From Pseudomonadota bacterium (GTDB taxonomy: Bacteria; Pseudomonadota; Gammaproteobacteria; Ga0077536), in contig JABISZ010000035.1 in assembly GCA_018668255.1 (NCBI GenBank), forward strand, positions 104,022-168,021: a DNA stretch of 64,000 nt, written 5' to 3'. The notes beneath the pieces were generated by a model. It searched no databases and was not told where the DNA came from. It saw only the letters and a program-made list of their open reading frames with translations. Shown piece by piece: positions 28,931-38,462 of the stretch (positions are counted from its first letter, which is position 1; each line of letters starts with the position of its first letter). The position numbers and the translations under genes are program-made.

Positions 28931-29719
28931 TCAGAATTTTTTCATAATATCTCGTTTACCATAATCTCGTTTACCGTTAATGTTGTATTCGTAATCTAGG
29001 TACTCAATTTTATAACGGCCCAAACGCAAACCTTTTTGAACTTCTTCATCCAGGACATATTCAGCAATCCAAGCTATCAAATCTGTCTCAGATTCTCCAA
29101 AATTACGCGCTTTGCGTTCAAATATTTTAGACAATTTCGCAATTTCTAGAGATTTGAGGAATCGATTCTTTCGATTATCATTTATAAAATCTGATGTTGA
29201 ATCATTCAGCTGTCTATTTATGTCTGCACCACGATATGCTTCGACTTTGAGTTGTGGGGCAGTATAAGCTGCATCCGTCAAAGCAAAATAAATACGCGGA
29301 TCTTCAAACTTAGCGAGCATCGCTTCAATAGCGTTAAGATCGTACTTTTTTCCACCCACTAGATGCTGGGTTGTGCGAAAGAATTTAATTCGCCCCATTG
29401 TGTTGACCGGCGTAACACCTTGAATAACCATTTTCACCGCAAGAGCATTGTAAGTGTTTAGCCAAAAAGCTATTCGATCTTCTTTGCTCTCCAGAGTCCC
29501 GACATCAAAAGTTGCTAGAACTTCGTGATATTTTGTAAATCGTCTATTCCCTTTCATATCAGTGTAATCAACATAGCCGTCGGTTATATGCACAGAATAG
29601 GCACTTTCAAGCAGCGAGTTTAGTAGCTTAATACTTTTCGCTTCACAATAGATTGGAACGATAAATATAAGCAAACTCAGGAGCCGAACTATTAAAGGCT
29701 TATATGACACATTTAACAT
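28931..29719 (-). CDS. Secreted DUF547 protein
   Basis: The 262-residue protein has a signal peptide (LLSLLIFIVPIYCEA) and a DUF547 domain: DYTDMKG, IAFWLNTYNALAVKMV near residues 83-98, YDLNAIEAML and DPRIYFALTDAAYTAPQL. Family members are secreted or periplasmic and of unknown function. The Cys-x-S-Cys-like segment often seen before the conserved P-x-L is replaced by DAAYTA, so a cysteine-based activity is unlikely. It ends two bases after the convergent aas gene. A short tandem duplication lies at its 3' end. Confidence 0.82.
   Translation of the reverse strand: MLNVSYKPLIVRLLSLLIFIVPIYCEAKSIKLLNSLLESAYSVHITDGYVDYTDMKGNRRFTKYHEVLATFDVGTLESKEDRIAFWLNTYNALAVKMVIQGVTPVNTMGRIKFFRTTQHLVGGKKYDLNAIEAMLAKFEDPRIYFALTDAAYTAPQLKVEAYRGADINRQLNDSTSDFINDNRKNRFLKSLEIAKLSKIFERKARNFGESETDLIAWIAEYVLDEEVQKGLRLGRYKIEYLDYEYNINGKRDYGKRDIMKKF
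28946..28975. repeat. 15-bp tandem duplication in the DUF547 gene
   Basis: Two adjacent 15-base copies (13 of 15 identical, core CTCGTTTACC) encode the doubled GKRD motif in the C-terminal GKRDYGKRD. It is a small in-frame duplication in a variable tail. Confidence 0.7.
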
Positions 29720-29863
29720 ATAACTTATCTCTCACTTATTTTCCTAACATGATAACCTAAATGCTGTCAGCTTTGCCTCACTTTGATTACAAAACCATGA
29801 CAGAGAACGATAACGAATCTAGATTCGTTGATTTTGTTTTCGTAACTCAAGAGACAATATAAA

Positions 29864-30547
29864 ATGTCCAGAAAAATGTTAGTCTTCCTGATTTTAGTGT
29901 TAATAGTCCTATATATGAATTTGATGGGAGACATAAGTCCTAGATCCATTTTTGATTTTATTAGAAGCCAACAGATCATTCTGGATTCTTATGTGTTGTC
30001 CCACCCGGCACTGGCTAGACTATTTTTTGTAATTTCTTACATGTTATTTTGTATCAGCTTTTTACCTGGAGTTTTTGTATTAACCCTGCTGGCAGGCAAC
30101 ATGTTTGGACTCGTAGAAGGAATCGCGATTGTAGCTATATCGAGCACATCCGGCGCGACGCTGTCATTTTTAGTCGCCCGTTATTTTGTCAGTGGAAAAG
30201 CTACCAGGTATCTTTCTAGAAACTTATTATACAAACAACTTCGCACTCAATTGGGAAAACCTTTTATTTTACTTGTGCTCAGGCTTTTACCAATTATCCC
30301 ATTCAATTTTTTAAATCTTGCCATGGCTCTGACAGACATTAGTACTTGTAAGTTCTTCATTTACAGTCTTCTAGGAATGTCGCCTATGATTTACCTCACA
30401 GTAAATCTCGGAACTCATACATCTCAGGTAAGCTCAATGTCCGACTTGGTTTCCCCTGAGATACAATCAGCTTTTCTTTATTTAGGTGTTTTTATTTTGG
30501 TAGTAGGCTTCATTGCACAACACTATAAAGCCAAGCACAGGAACTAA
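29864..30547 (+). CDS. TVP38/TMEM64 (DedA-like) membrane protein
   Basis: The 227-residue protein has about five or six hydrophobic segments and the VTT/SNARE-associated domain pattern: FLPGVFVLTLLAGNMFG, STSGATLSFLVARYF with the conserved G-A-x-x-F-x-x-A-R, and LRLLPIIPFNFLNLAMALT. Relatives are inner-membrane proteins connected to lipid scrambling or membrane homeostasis. It stands alone, divergent from the DUF547 gene, and precedes apt by 110 bases. Confidence 0.85.
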   Translation: MSRKMLVFLILVLIVLYMNLMGDISPRSIFDFIRSQQIILDSYVLSHPALARLFFVISYMLFCISFLPGVFVLTLLAGNMFGLVEGIAIVAISSTSGATLSFLVARYFVSGKATRYLSRNLLYKQLRTQLGKPFILLVLRLLPIIPFNFLNLAMALTDISTCKFFIYSLLGMSPMIYLTVNLGTHTSQVSSMSDLVSPEIQSAFLYLGVFILVVGFIAQHYKAKHRN

Positions 30548-30657
30548 ATGAAATGCGCTCTAGCCTAGGTCCAGAGTGTTTAGAAAGAACCACCGAAGTG
30601 ATGTAGAATAATAACGCATGTCCTTACCCTGAAAGCATTCATGGAGCACAAAAGTTG

Positions 30658-31173
30658 ATGGAGAGACTTAAAGATTTTATACGCGATATACCTGATTTTC
30701 CTAAATCAGGAATAGTGTTTAAAGATATCAGCCCTTTATTGGAAGATCATGCTGCATTAGACTCTGCCATAGAGAGCCTCTGTCTGCCATATAAGGGGCA
30801 GACTATCGATGCTGTTCTCGGTATCGAAGCAAGAGGCTTCATTTTTGGACCATTAGTTGCTCAAAAATTGCAAGCAGGGTTTGTCCCATTAAGAAAGCCA
30901 GGAAAACTTCCAGCCGAAACTTTCAGTGTCAACTACGAGTTAGAATACGGAACTTCCCAACTACATATGCACAAGAACGCTCTAGCCTCGCAAGCGCGAG
31001 TCTTAATTATAGATGACGTGATAGCTACAGGTGGAACAGCACAGGCAGGCATTAATCTTGTAGAACAAGCTAATGCGTCCGTTGTCGGTCTAGCATTCCT
31101 GATAGAGATCAGCTTCCTTAAAGGAAGAGATGCTTTAAATGGATATAACGTACACACCGTGATTAATTTTTAG
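30658..31173 (+). CDS. apt: Adenine phosphoribosyltransferase
   Basis: Apt salvages adenine to AMP using PRPP. The 171-residue protein has IRDIPDFPKSGIVFKDISPLL at the start, GIEARGFIFGP, the flexible RKPGKLPAET loop and the PRPP motif VLIIDDVIATGGTAQ. The chosen ATG at 30658 follows a TTG that is better spaced (eight bases) from GGAG, so initiation at 30655 is possible; the difference is one residue. An NRDE gene and egtB follow on the same strand. Confidence 0.95.
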   Translation: MERLKDFIRDIPDFPKSGIVFKDISPLLEDHAALDSAIESLCLPYKGQTIDAVLGIEARGFIFGPLVAQKLQAGFVPLRKPGKLPAETFSVNYELEYGTSQLHMHKNALASQARVLIIDDVIATGGTAQAGINLVEQANASVVGLAFLIEISFLKGRDALNGYNVHTVINF

Positions 31174-31201
31174 CCGTTCGTGATGAGCTCGATTTAAATC
31201 C

Positions 31202-31975
31202 ATGTGCCTACTACTCGTTGCTGTGAATTCAATGCCACAATACAAGCTTGTCCTTATAGCTAATCGAGACGAATTCCACGAACGACATTCAGTACCACTG
31301 GCGCTATGGGAAGACTATCCCAATATTTATGCAGGAAGAGATTTAAAAGGCAAAGGAACCTGGCTAGGAGTCTCTAGTTCGGGGAGGGTTGCCACCGTAA
31401 CTAACGTACGCCATGGAACCGACCCGGGGGAAAACCCTAGATCCCGTGGGCTAATTGTATCTGACTTTCTTAACAGCGATTTAAACGCCAATGCCTATAT
31501 AGAGACGCTTGCAGAAGACTCCGCAGACTACTCTGGGTTCAATATAATTGCCTATGACGGGAGTGAAATGGCGTGGCATAACAATAGAACTCAACAATCT
31601 GCGCAAGATCTAAAAGGGGTTTACACCCTCAGTAATGCAGAGCTCGACACGCCATGGCCTAAAGCCGAAAAACTCCGCCAGCAATTCAAAAAAATTATGA
31701 AAGAGGAGCTCTTTGTCTCCGCTGAACCAATGTTTCAAATCCTGAAAGATCAATCCAAAGCAGCTGATGAAGCTCTGCCTGAAACACATATAGATCATGC
31801 CTTAGAAAAACATCTATCTTCTATTTTTATCCGTGGAGATATTTATGGAACTCGATGTTCTTCAATTATTACTATTGATAGCAGTAATAACGTCGACTTT
31901 CATGAACGCTCATATAACCCAAATGCGTTATCGATAGGTTATGAGCATGTATCTTTTAAAATTGGCTCTTCTTAA
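31202..31975 (+). CDS. NRDE family (TANGO2-like) protein
   Basis: The 257-residue protein opens with MCLLLVAVNSMPQYKLVLIANRDEFHER, carrying the Asn-Arg-Asp-Glu motif for which the family is named and a Cys directly after Met. That cysteine is typical of Ntn-hydrolase-like proteins. Further family segments are YAGRDLKGKGTWLG, VTNVRHG, SRGLIVSDFL and YGTRCSSIITID. Its exact reaction is not established; the human homologue TANGO2 is linked to lipid and heme handling. It lies 28 bases after apt and 49 before egtB. Confidence 0.88.
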   Translation: MCLLLVAVNSMPQYKLVLIANRDEFHERHSVPLALWEDYPNIYAGRDLKGKGTWLGVSSSGRVATVTNVRHGTDPGENPRSRGLIVSDFLNSDLNANAYIETLAEDSADYSGFNIIAYDGSEMAWHNNRTQQSAQDLKGVYTLSNAELDTPWPKAEKLRQQFKKIMKEELFVSAEPMFQILKDQSKAADEALPETHIDHALEKHLSSIFIRGDIYGTRCSSIITIDSSNNVDFHERSYNPNALSIGYEHVSFKIGSS

Positions 31976-32024
31976 ATGAAAATGGCAAAAAAACCAATAA
32001 AAATAGGATTGTACAGGGAAATAC

Positions 32025-33206
32025 ATGAGCCAAATTAACTCGCTAAAAAAGGAATTCACTAAACTCAGAGGAAATAGCTTACGCCTCCTTTCGCCTCTAT
32101 CGGCTGAAGATGCCGCCGCACAATCAATGCCTGATTGCAGCCCTGCAAAGTGGCATGTTGCGCATACAACTTGGTTTTTTGAAACTTTTATTTTGGAAAC
32201 CTATGAACCGCACTTCCAAGCTTACCACAAAGATTTTCGTTTCCTATTTAACTCTTATTACAACGGCATAAGCACTCAATTCGCAAGAGAAAAAAGAGGT
32301 TTGCTGACAAGGCCATCATTAGAAGAAATCGTAGATTATCATTTAAACGTGAATAAACGAATACTAGTTCTTCTCCAAAATGAATCTTTGCCAGTTGCGC
32401 CTTTAATACGATTAGGTATCAACCATGAGGAACAACATCAAGAGTTGCTCCTGATGGATATCAAGCATCTGCTATCTCATAACCCACTAGCCCCCTCTTA
32501 TGATGAAACTGCTGTAGAAGCGAAGGCTCGCAAATCTTCAACATGGCAGAATTATCCGAAAGGCATATTCGAAATAGGTACAGCAGACAATAAATTTCAT
32601 TTTGATAATGAAGGCCCTACGCACCTGGCACATCTGAATAGCTACTCGTTGCATTCAGATCTTATTACGAATAGTGAGTATCGCGAATTTATAGAAGACG
32701 GGGGATACTCCGAGCCCAGTTTATGGTTGGCTGATGGTTGGTCGTTCATTAAAGATAACCAAATTAAGGCTCCCTTATATTGGACTAATGATCAAGATGA
32801 GTGGTTAGAATTCACGTTACAAGGATTATCTAGTCTTAAAGGAAATGATCCCATATGCCACATCAGTTATTACGAGGCTGACGCCTACGCTTCTTGGCGA
32901 AGCGCTCGCCTACCGACTGAGGAAGAATGGGAAATCGCTGCTCGCGGCGGGTCAATATCATTGAATAATCTATATGACTCGAGGTGGCAATGGACACAAT
33001 CAAGCTATAGCCCCTATCCTGGGTTTTCAGTGACAAAGGACGTTATAGGCGAATATAACGGAAAATTTATGAGCAACCAAATGGTATTGCGCGGAGGGGC
33101 AGCGATTAGTTCCCTCGGTCACACTAGGTGTACCTATAGAAATTTTTTCTACCCGCATCAAAGATGGATGTATAGCGGTATTCGACTTGCTAAAGATCTC
33201 AAATAA
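32025..33206 (+). CDS. egtB: Ergothioneine biosynthesis protein EgtB
   Basis: EgtB is the iron-dependent sulfoxide synthase that joins a thiol to hercynine. The 393-residue protein has an N-terminal DinB-like domain with the three iron ligands (His47 in KWHVAHTTWFFETF, His134 and His138 in HEEQHQE) and a C-terminal FGE-sulfatase domain (RLPTEEEWEIAARGG, WQWTQSSYSPYPGF, VLRGG). It is shorter than typical 420-440 residue enzymes. The partner methyltransferase gene egtD, often adjacent, is not in this window. Which thiol it uses cannot be told from sequence by eye. Confidence 0.9.
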   Translation: MSQINSLKKEFTKLRGNSLRLLSPLSAEDAAAQSMPDCSPAKWHVAHTTWFFETFILETYEPHFQAYHKDFRFLFNSYYNGISTQFAREKRGLLTRPSLEEIVDYHLNVNKRILVLLQNESLPVAPLIRLGINHEEQHQELLLMDIKHLLSHNPLAPSYDETAVEAKARKSSTWQNYPKGIFEIGTADNKFHFDNEGPTHLAHLNSYSLHSDLITNSEYREFIEDGGYSEPSLWLADGWSFIKDNQIKAPLYWTNDQDEWLEFTLQGLSSLKGNDPICHISYYEADAYASWRSARLPTEEEWEIAARGGSISLNNLYDSRWQWTQSSYSPYPGFSVTKDVIGEYNGKFMSNQMVLRGGAAISSLGHTRCTYRNFFYPHQRWMYSGIRLAKDLK

Positions 33207-33438
33207 TCATTTTTTCTAAATAACTTACGCCTCATTCTTTTCTGGTTTTAGTAAAAGCTTTTATGAATCTTTCGCTATACGACATCAGGCTCCCCAATTA
33301 ACTACAGATACTTGGCAGTTCTATAAATGTTTTAAATAAAGCTGCTGAGTCTTAAGAGTAAAAGTTAGTTTTTTTCCTCCTCCGATGCTACATTAACAAT
33401 CACAGCATTGATCAATAATTTAGACTGGGGAGGTTTAT

Positions 33439-34866
33439 ATGAAAAAGGCTGATCTTGAACTGTGTTACATGAGCGCGACCGATGTCATAAAAAACTTCAG
33501 ATCAAAAACAATCTCACCTAGCGAATTAACTAAAGCGCTTATTTCTCGATGCGAAGAAGTAAACCCTTCGCTTAATGCTATTACTGAAAGTCACTTTCAA
33601 GAAGCGACGGAAGCCGCTAAAAAAGCAGATAAGAAATATTTTAATTCAAAGTCATCTCGACTTAGAGCATTGGAAGGCGTGCCAATTGCTGTTAAGGATT
33701 TTCACTCCATCAAAGGACATCGAACGACTTATGGCTCCAAAGCTTTTGAACATCACAAAGCCGACAACACTGCCCCAACCGTCGATAGACTGTTTAAGGC
33801 AGGAGCAAGCCTCCTTATTAGAACAACTACCCCCGAATTTGCGTACTCCGGTATTACGCGCAGTCCTCTATGGGGGACCACCAAAAACCCCTGGGATCTG
33901 AATTGCACTCCTGGCGGATCCTCTGGAGGAGCGGGTGCCGCTATAGCTGCTGGAATGACAACGCTGGCAGATGGGACTGATGGCGGCGGCTCTTGTCGTA
34001 TTCCCGCTGCTTTCTCAGGCTGTGTAGGATACAAGCCTCCTTATGGGAGAAATCCAGGAGATAGAGAACATCCCTTGGAATCGCTGCTGGTTTATGGCCC
34101 ACTAACGCGTACTGTAAACGACGCCGCGCTAATGCAAAATGTCACCACTGGGAAACATGTCGCAGACCAAGCGTCACTGGACGAGAACTATCAATTGCCG
34201 TCCGAACACTCCTCTGTAAAAGGAATGAAAATCGCTTTATCAATCAATCTTGGCTACTACGAGATAGCGCCGGATGTAGAAAAAAACACAAAGGATATGG
34301 CAACCGCGCTTAGGCGGCTTGGTGCAAAGGTAGAAGAAGTCGACGTAGGCTGGAATTGGGGCGTTCTCGATACTTGGTACACTCGCTGGGAAGCTGCTTT
34401 CGCGGGCTTAGTCGGTGACTTACTTCCTCGATGGAAATATGAAATGACTCCCTATTGCGTCAAAATTCTTGAAAAAGGATTAGAGCATAGTGCTGTTCGG
34501 CTCTATCAAACAAACGCGGGTCGCGCACAACAATGGGATAGCTTGGCACCCATATTAGAAAAATATGATGCACTTATCTGCCCTACTACGGCAGTATCGT
34601 CTCTCCCTCATACTCATAACGAAGATGGCGATGATTTGGTCATAAATGGAAAGCATGTAAATAACTATCTCGGTTGGACACTCACATATCCTTTCAACAA
34701 TCTAAATTGGTGCCCTGTCATGAGTTTACCTAGCGGTTTTGGGGATACGGGCATGCCAACAGGCTTACAAATATGTGGCCGTACCTTTGATGATGCTACG
34801 GTTTTCCGTATAGCGAGCGCATTGGAGAAAGCAAGGCCGTGGGTCGGCACTCGACCACCAATTTAG
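33439..34866 (+). CDS. Amidase (amidase signature family)
   Basis: The 475-residue enzyme carries the complete Ser-cisSer-Lys triad of amidase-signature hydrolases: Lys86 in GVPIAVKDF, the cis-Ser in TPGGSSGGAGAA (161-162) and the nucleophile Ser185 in DGGGSCRIPA. It hydrolyses an unknown amide. It starts with a strong GGGGAGG site. Downstream on the same strand are two luciferase-like flavin oxidoreductases and a VOC protein, which suggests a catabolic unit for an amide-containing or heterocyclic compound. No signal peptide is visible. Confidence 0.9.
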   Translation: MKKADLELCYMSATDVIKNFRSKTISPSELTKALISRCEEVNPSLNAITESHFQEATEAAKKADKKYFNSKSSRLRALEGVPIAVKDFHSIKGHRTTYGSKAFEHHKADNTAPTVDRLFKAGASLLIRTTTPEFAYSGITRSPLWGTTKNPWDLNCTPGGSSGGAGAAIAAGMTTLADGTDGGGSCRIPAAFSGCVGYKPPYGRNPGDREHPLESLLVYGPLTRTVNDAALMQNVTTGKHVADQASLDENYQLPSEHSSVKGMKIALSINLGYYEIAPDVEKNTKDMATALRRLGAKVEEVDVGWNWGVLDTWYTRWEAAFAGLVGDLLPRWKYEMTPYCVKILEKGLEHSAVRLYQTNAGRAQQWDSLAPILEKYDALICPTTAVSSLPHTHNEDGDDLVINGKHVNNYLGWTLTYPFNNLNWCPVMSLPSGFGDTGMPTGLQICGRTFDDATVFRIASALEKARPWVGTRPPI

Positions 34867-34933
34867 TGAGGTAGTCCTTGCAACAGAAATCTTGAAATGG
34901 CAGATTACCTCATTTAAAAAAGACAAGTGAATC

Positions 34934-36067
34934 ATGATAAACTTCAATCCATTCATGTACTGCACGGTAGGAAGACGGGCTGAACTTGAGAAAGGAATGG
35001 CCGGGAAAGATCCTGTGCTATACCAAAGAATGCTAGACGAGATCGCTGAATATGTCTCTTTTGCTGATGAAGCCGGATATGCCGGTTGGGGGCATCCTGA
35101 GCACCATCTGCAGATAGAAGGTTGTGAAGCGTCCAACGACCCTACCCTCATGGGCATGTGGATAGGGATGCACAGTAAAAAGCTCAAAGTGATCACTTGT
35201 GGCTTTGTCTCCACTGCGCACAACCCTATTCGGACCGCAGAAGCGATCTCAACCATGGATAACATGTTAAAAGGTCGTTTCTCTTTTGGTCTGGTAAGAG
35301 GTTATCAAACTAGATGGGTTGAAAACCTAAAAATACGAGCAGACATTGGACCAGTTGGACCCTGGAACAAGAATGGACCGGAGGATGAAGCTAACCGAGA
35401 ATATTTTAGTGAATACGTAGATCTGGTCGTGACTGCCCTGACTAAAGATACTTTTTCCCATAAGGGTAAGTACTGGGAATTCCCACCAAAAGATCTAATT
35501 AATCCTCATCCTCATTCTGTTTATACAGAGTTAGGACAAGGCGTTACGGAAGACATGCGGATCAATGAAATTGGAATAGCCCCTCGGCCATTCCAATCGC
35601 CACACCCTCAGATTTATGGTGGATTTTCTGCTTCTATGCGAACAGCTAAATTCTGGTCCAAATATCGAGGGAAGCCTATCGTCATGGCATCGGACCTCAA
35701 CTTCCTTAAAGCTCTTTGGGAGGCTTACCGAGAAGAGGCAGAAGAAAAATACAATTACACCCCTGAGCCGGGAAGCGAAGCCGCTTGGGGTGGCTTAATG
35801 ATATGTGCTGAAACTGACGCGAAAGCCGCTGAGTTAGCACATGATATGAAATGGTTTTGGAAAAAATGGGCCGTACCCTTTGGCCAGCCTTTTCCTGAAC
35901 TACTTTTCGGTTCGCCCGACACACTAACAAGACGCATTGAAGAAGCTGGTAAGACAGTACCCATCAATGAGATGTTTCTAATAATACCGCAAGGGTTACA
36001 TACTCGAGATCAAGTATTAAAGTCATTGGAATTGTTCAGTAGGAAAGTCATCCCTAATTTTAATTAA
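34934..36067 (+). CDS. LLM-class flavin-dependent oxidoreductase
   Basis: The 377-residue protein is a bacterial-luciferase-like TIM-barrel flavoprotein: YVSFADEAGYAGWGHPEHHLQ, NPIRTAEAISTMDNMLKGRFSFGLVRG and IAPRPFQSPHPQIYGG are diagnostic. Such enzymes use reduced FMN (or F420 in other lineages) for monooxygenation. The substrate is unknown. It is 67 bases after the amidase and 72 before a second, only distantly similar LLM gene, so the pair may act in sequence or as unlike subunits. Confidence 0.9.
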   Translation: MINFNPFMYCTVGRRAELEKGMAGKDPVLYQRMLDEIAEYVSFADEAGYAGWGHPEHHLQIEGCEASNDPTLMGMWIGMHSKKLKVITCGFVSTAHNPIRTAEAISTMDNMLKGRFSFGLVRGYQTRWVENLKIRADIGPVGPWNKNGPEDEANREYFSEYVDLVVTALTKDTFSHKGKYWEFPPKDLINPHPHSVYTELGQGVTEDMRINEIGIAPRPFQSPHPQIYGGFSASMRTAKFWSKYRGKPIVMASDLNFLKALWEAYREEAEEKYNYTPEPGSEAAWGGLMICAETDAKAAELAHDMKWFWKKWAVPFGQPFPELLFGSPDTLTRRIEEAGKTVPINEMFLIIPQGLHTRDQVLKSLELFSRKVIPNFN

Positions 36068-36139
36068 GCTACTTTGAGTTCAAGATAGAATATAGATACA
36101 CTGCATATATAGAAAAATTAATGATTTACGGGGAATATT

Positions 36140-37228
36140 ATGAATATAGGATCTCTCGCGCTTTTTCAAAGCTTCGGATACGATGCATCTGTTACAGATT
36201 CGCAGGTTTACAAAGAAGAGTTACGCCTTGCTGAACAACTAGAAGTTTTGGGTTATGACTGGCATTGTGCAGTAGAGCATCATTTCGAGGACTATTCATT
36301 CTGCCCTGATAATACAGTTTACCTAAGTCATATCGCTGCAAAAACTAGCACGCTTAAATTGGGAACGACTGCAGTAATTCTTCCCTGGAACGAACCGCTT
36401 CGAGTGGCCGAAAAAATAGCACTACTAGATGAACTGTCAGACGGACGTGTAATTTTTGGTATGGGGCGTGGTCTCTCGCGACGAGAGTATGTTCAATTTG
36501 GCTTAGATATGGACGACTCGAGGTCCCGGTTTGATGAAGCGGCCCCTATGATTTTAGCAGCACTAGAAAACGGCTACATCGAGGGAAATGGCCCCCATTT
36601 CAAACAGCCTAAAGCAGTCATCAGGCCTAAGCCAACGAGAAGCTTTAAAAATAGAATCACACAAGTTGCGATGTCACCAGACTCCGCTCTGGAAGCCGCC
36701 ACTCATGGCGCTCAAATAATGATTTTTAATCAGAAAGATATCTCTGAACACAATAAAGACATCGAACCCTATAGGGCCAAATTCTTAGAACTACACGGTC
36801 GTCCGGCTCCATCGCCCCTCATGGCCACACTATCAGTCTGCCATCAAGATAAAGACAGAGCCGCCGAGCTCGCGAGAAAGCACATAGCAGGTTACCTAGT
36901 AACTGTCATGCATCACTATGAACTCGCTGGTGAACACTTTAAGGATGCCAAAGGTTACGAAGCTTATGGAGAAGCAGTAGATATGCTTCAAGATATAGGG
37001 CTAGAAGGTCTGGCTGAAAGCTATATGAATGCACAGGCATGGGGTACGCCCCAGCAGATGCTAGATAAGCTCGAATCATGGCATAAAGGTGTGGGTGACT
37101 TTGATATCTTGTTTGGTTTCCGACATGCAGGAATAGCATATGAGGACGCGGAGAACTCTATGCGATTAGTGGCTCGTGAGGTCATACCTCAGCTACGGGA
37201 GCTGATGGGTTCTAGTAGGGCGGCTTAA
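36140..37228 (+). CDS. LLM-class flavin-dependent oxidoreductase, second
   Basis: This 362-residue luciferase-like protein shows DWHCAVEHHFEDYSFCPD, TTAVILPWNEPLRVAEKIALLDELSDGR and FGMGRGLSRREY. The central DGR-x-x-x-G-x-G-R-G pattern is the flavin phosphate region. It is preceded by GGGGA six bases before the ATG and lies between the first LLM gene and the VOC gene. The two LLM proteins differ clearly, so this is not a recent duplication. Confidence 0.9.
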   Translation: MNIGSLALFQSFGYDASVTDSQVYKEELRLAEQLEVLGYDWHCAVEHHFEDYSFCPDNTVYLSHIAAKTSTLKLGTTAVILPWNEPLRVAEKIALLDELSDGRVIFGMGRGLSRREYVQFGLDMDDSRSRFDEAAPMILAALENGYIEGNGPHFKQPKAVIRPKPTRSFKNRITQVAMSPDSALEAATHGAQIMIFNQKDISEHNKDIEPYRAKFLELHGRPAPSPLMATLSVCHQDKDRAAELARKHIAGYLVTVMHHYELAGEHFKDAKGYEAYGEAVDMLQDIGLEGLAESYMNAQAWGTPQQMLDKLESWHKGVGDFDILFGFRHAGIAYEDAENSMRLVAREVIPQLRELMGSSRAA

Positions 37229-37252
37229 TTTAATACAGGCAGGAGTTTATTA

Positions 37253-37648
37253 ATGACAATTATTGCAGGGAAAAACGCGATTGATTTAGGGATAGTCGTA
37301 AAAGATATAGAAGCTAGTTTGATATTCTACTGTGATGTCCTAGGGCTCAAGAAAGTCCAAGAAATGCCATTGTGGATTGGCACCATGCATCGCCTGGCCT
37401 TTGGGGATAGCTTCATAAAACTGATTGATCCTAAAGAGGCGCCCCCGGCGACAACCAAAGGATTAGCTTCATCTCTTGGATTCCGTTACCTCACACTACA
37501 AATCAGCAATATGGATGAAGTGACTGACAAATGTAAAAAATTACACATTCCTTTTGAGATAGAAAAAACGGAACTAATGCCTGGTGTCACTATTGCGATG
37601 GTCAATGATCCTGATGGAAACACAGTCGAGTTCGTACAGCGCGACTAG
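37253..37648 (+). CDS. VOC (glyoxalase/dioxygenase superfamily) protein
   Basis: The 131-residue protein has one vicinal-oxygen-chelate domain: DLGIVVKDIEASLIFYCDVLGL at the start and NDPDGNTVEFVQ at the end, where the glutamate is a usual metal ligand. Substrates of this family are diverse and none can be assigned. It is 24 bases after the second LLM gene and probably ends that operon. The crotonase gene runs toward it across ten bases. Confidence 0.87.
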   Translation: MTIIAGKNAIDLGIVVKDIEASLIFYCDVLGLKKVQEMPLWIGTMHRLAFGDSFIKLIDPKEAPPATTKGLASSLGFRYLTLQISNMDEVTDKCKKLHIPFEIEKTELMPGVTIAMVNDPDGNTVEFVQRD

Positions 37649-37658
37649 GGCTGGCTTC

Positions 37659-38462
37659 TTAAAAGCGAGCCGACCGCTTTTCCAGAGCAGCCAACACTGC
37701 TTCGCGTTGGTCTGGACTGCCTAATAGCCGACCTTGGATCAGTGCCTCCAGCTCTAAACTTTCGTCTTGTGAACTTTTCCAGGCCGTATTAAATAGCTTC
37801 TTACAGCCTCTTACGGCATCAGGTGATCGGGCTGAAATTTCAGCTGCAAGTTCTCTTGCCTTCCCTAAGTAATCTTTTTCTATTTTAGTTACTACTCCTA
37901 ACTGAAGAGCTTCTCTGGCATCAAACTGACGCGCAGTCAAGGCGAGCTCTAGTGCTTGGTCTTTACGTAGGATCCCCGGTAGAGTCTTAGTAATTCCCAT
38001 GTCGGGAACTAATCCATAATGTAACTCCATGATGGAAAATTTTGCATCTGGGCTGGCAATTCTAAAATCACAACCCATCGCGATCTGAAAACCACCCCCG
38101 AATGCAGCCCCCTCAATAGCAGCGATGACCGGAAAGTCGACTTGTTGCCAAATCATAGCGACCCTTTGCGCTAAGTTCTCATTCTGCCCGGACTTTCCAA
38201 TTAACGCTGCAATCACAGCATCTCCCGACGATCCTTGTTCTAGTATTTTTGTCATCAAAGAGAAATCTAAGCCAGCACAAAAGCTAGGACCCGCCCCATA
38301 TAAAATAGCCACCCGAACATCTCTATTTTCTTGAAGGGATTGCCCCGCATCTGCGATAGCAGAGAACATTTCAAGCGTTAGAGAGTTATGTTTCTCTACT
38401 CTATTTAAATAAACTTCCGCAATACTATTTTCTATTTTTATGACCACTAGATCGTTACTCAT
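37659..38462 (-). CDS. Crotonase/enoyl-CoA hydratase-isomerase family protein
   Basis: The 267-residue protein has the crotonase fold signatures GAGPSFCAGLDFSLM and AIEGAAFGGGFQIAMGCDFRIAS. In classical hydratases two glutamates act. Here the first position (GGGCE in hydratases) is Gln (GGGFQ), while the second (IMELHYGLVPDMG) is kept. That single-acid pattern is more like enoyl-CoA isomerases. Its start overlaps the stop of the DsbA-like isomerase gene by four bases, so the two are coupled. The pathway is unknown. Confidence 0.88.
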   Translation of the reverse strand: MSNDLVVIKIENSIAEVYLNRVEKHNSLTLEMFSAIADAGQSLQENRDVRVAILYGAGPSFCAGLDFSLMTKILEQGSSGDAVIAALIGKSGQNENLAQRVAMIWQQVDFPVIAAIEGAAFGGGFQIAMGCDFRIASPDAKFSIMELHYGLVPDMGITKTLPGILRKDQALELALTARQFDAREALQLGVVTKIEKDYLGKARELAAEISARSPDAVRGCKKLFNTAWKSSQDESLELEALIQGRLLGSPDQREAVLAALEKRSARF

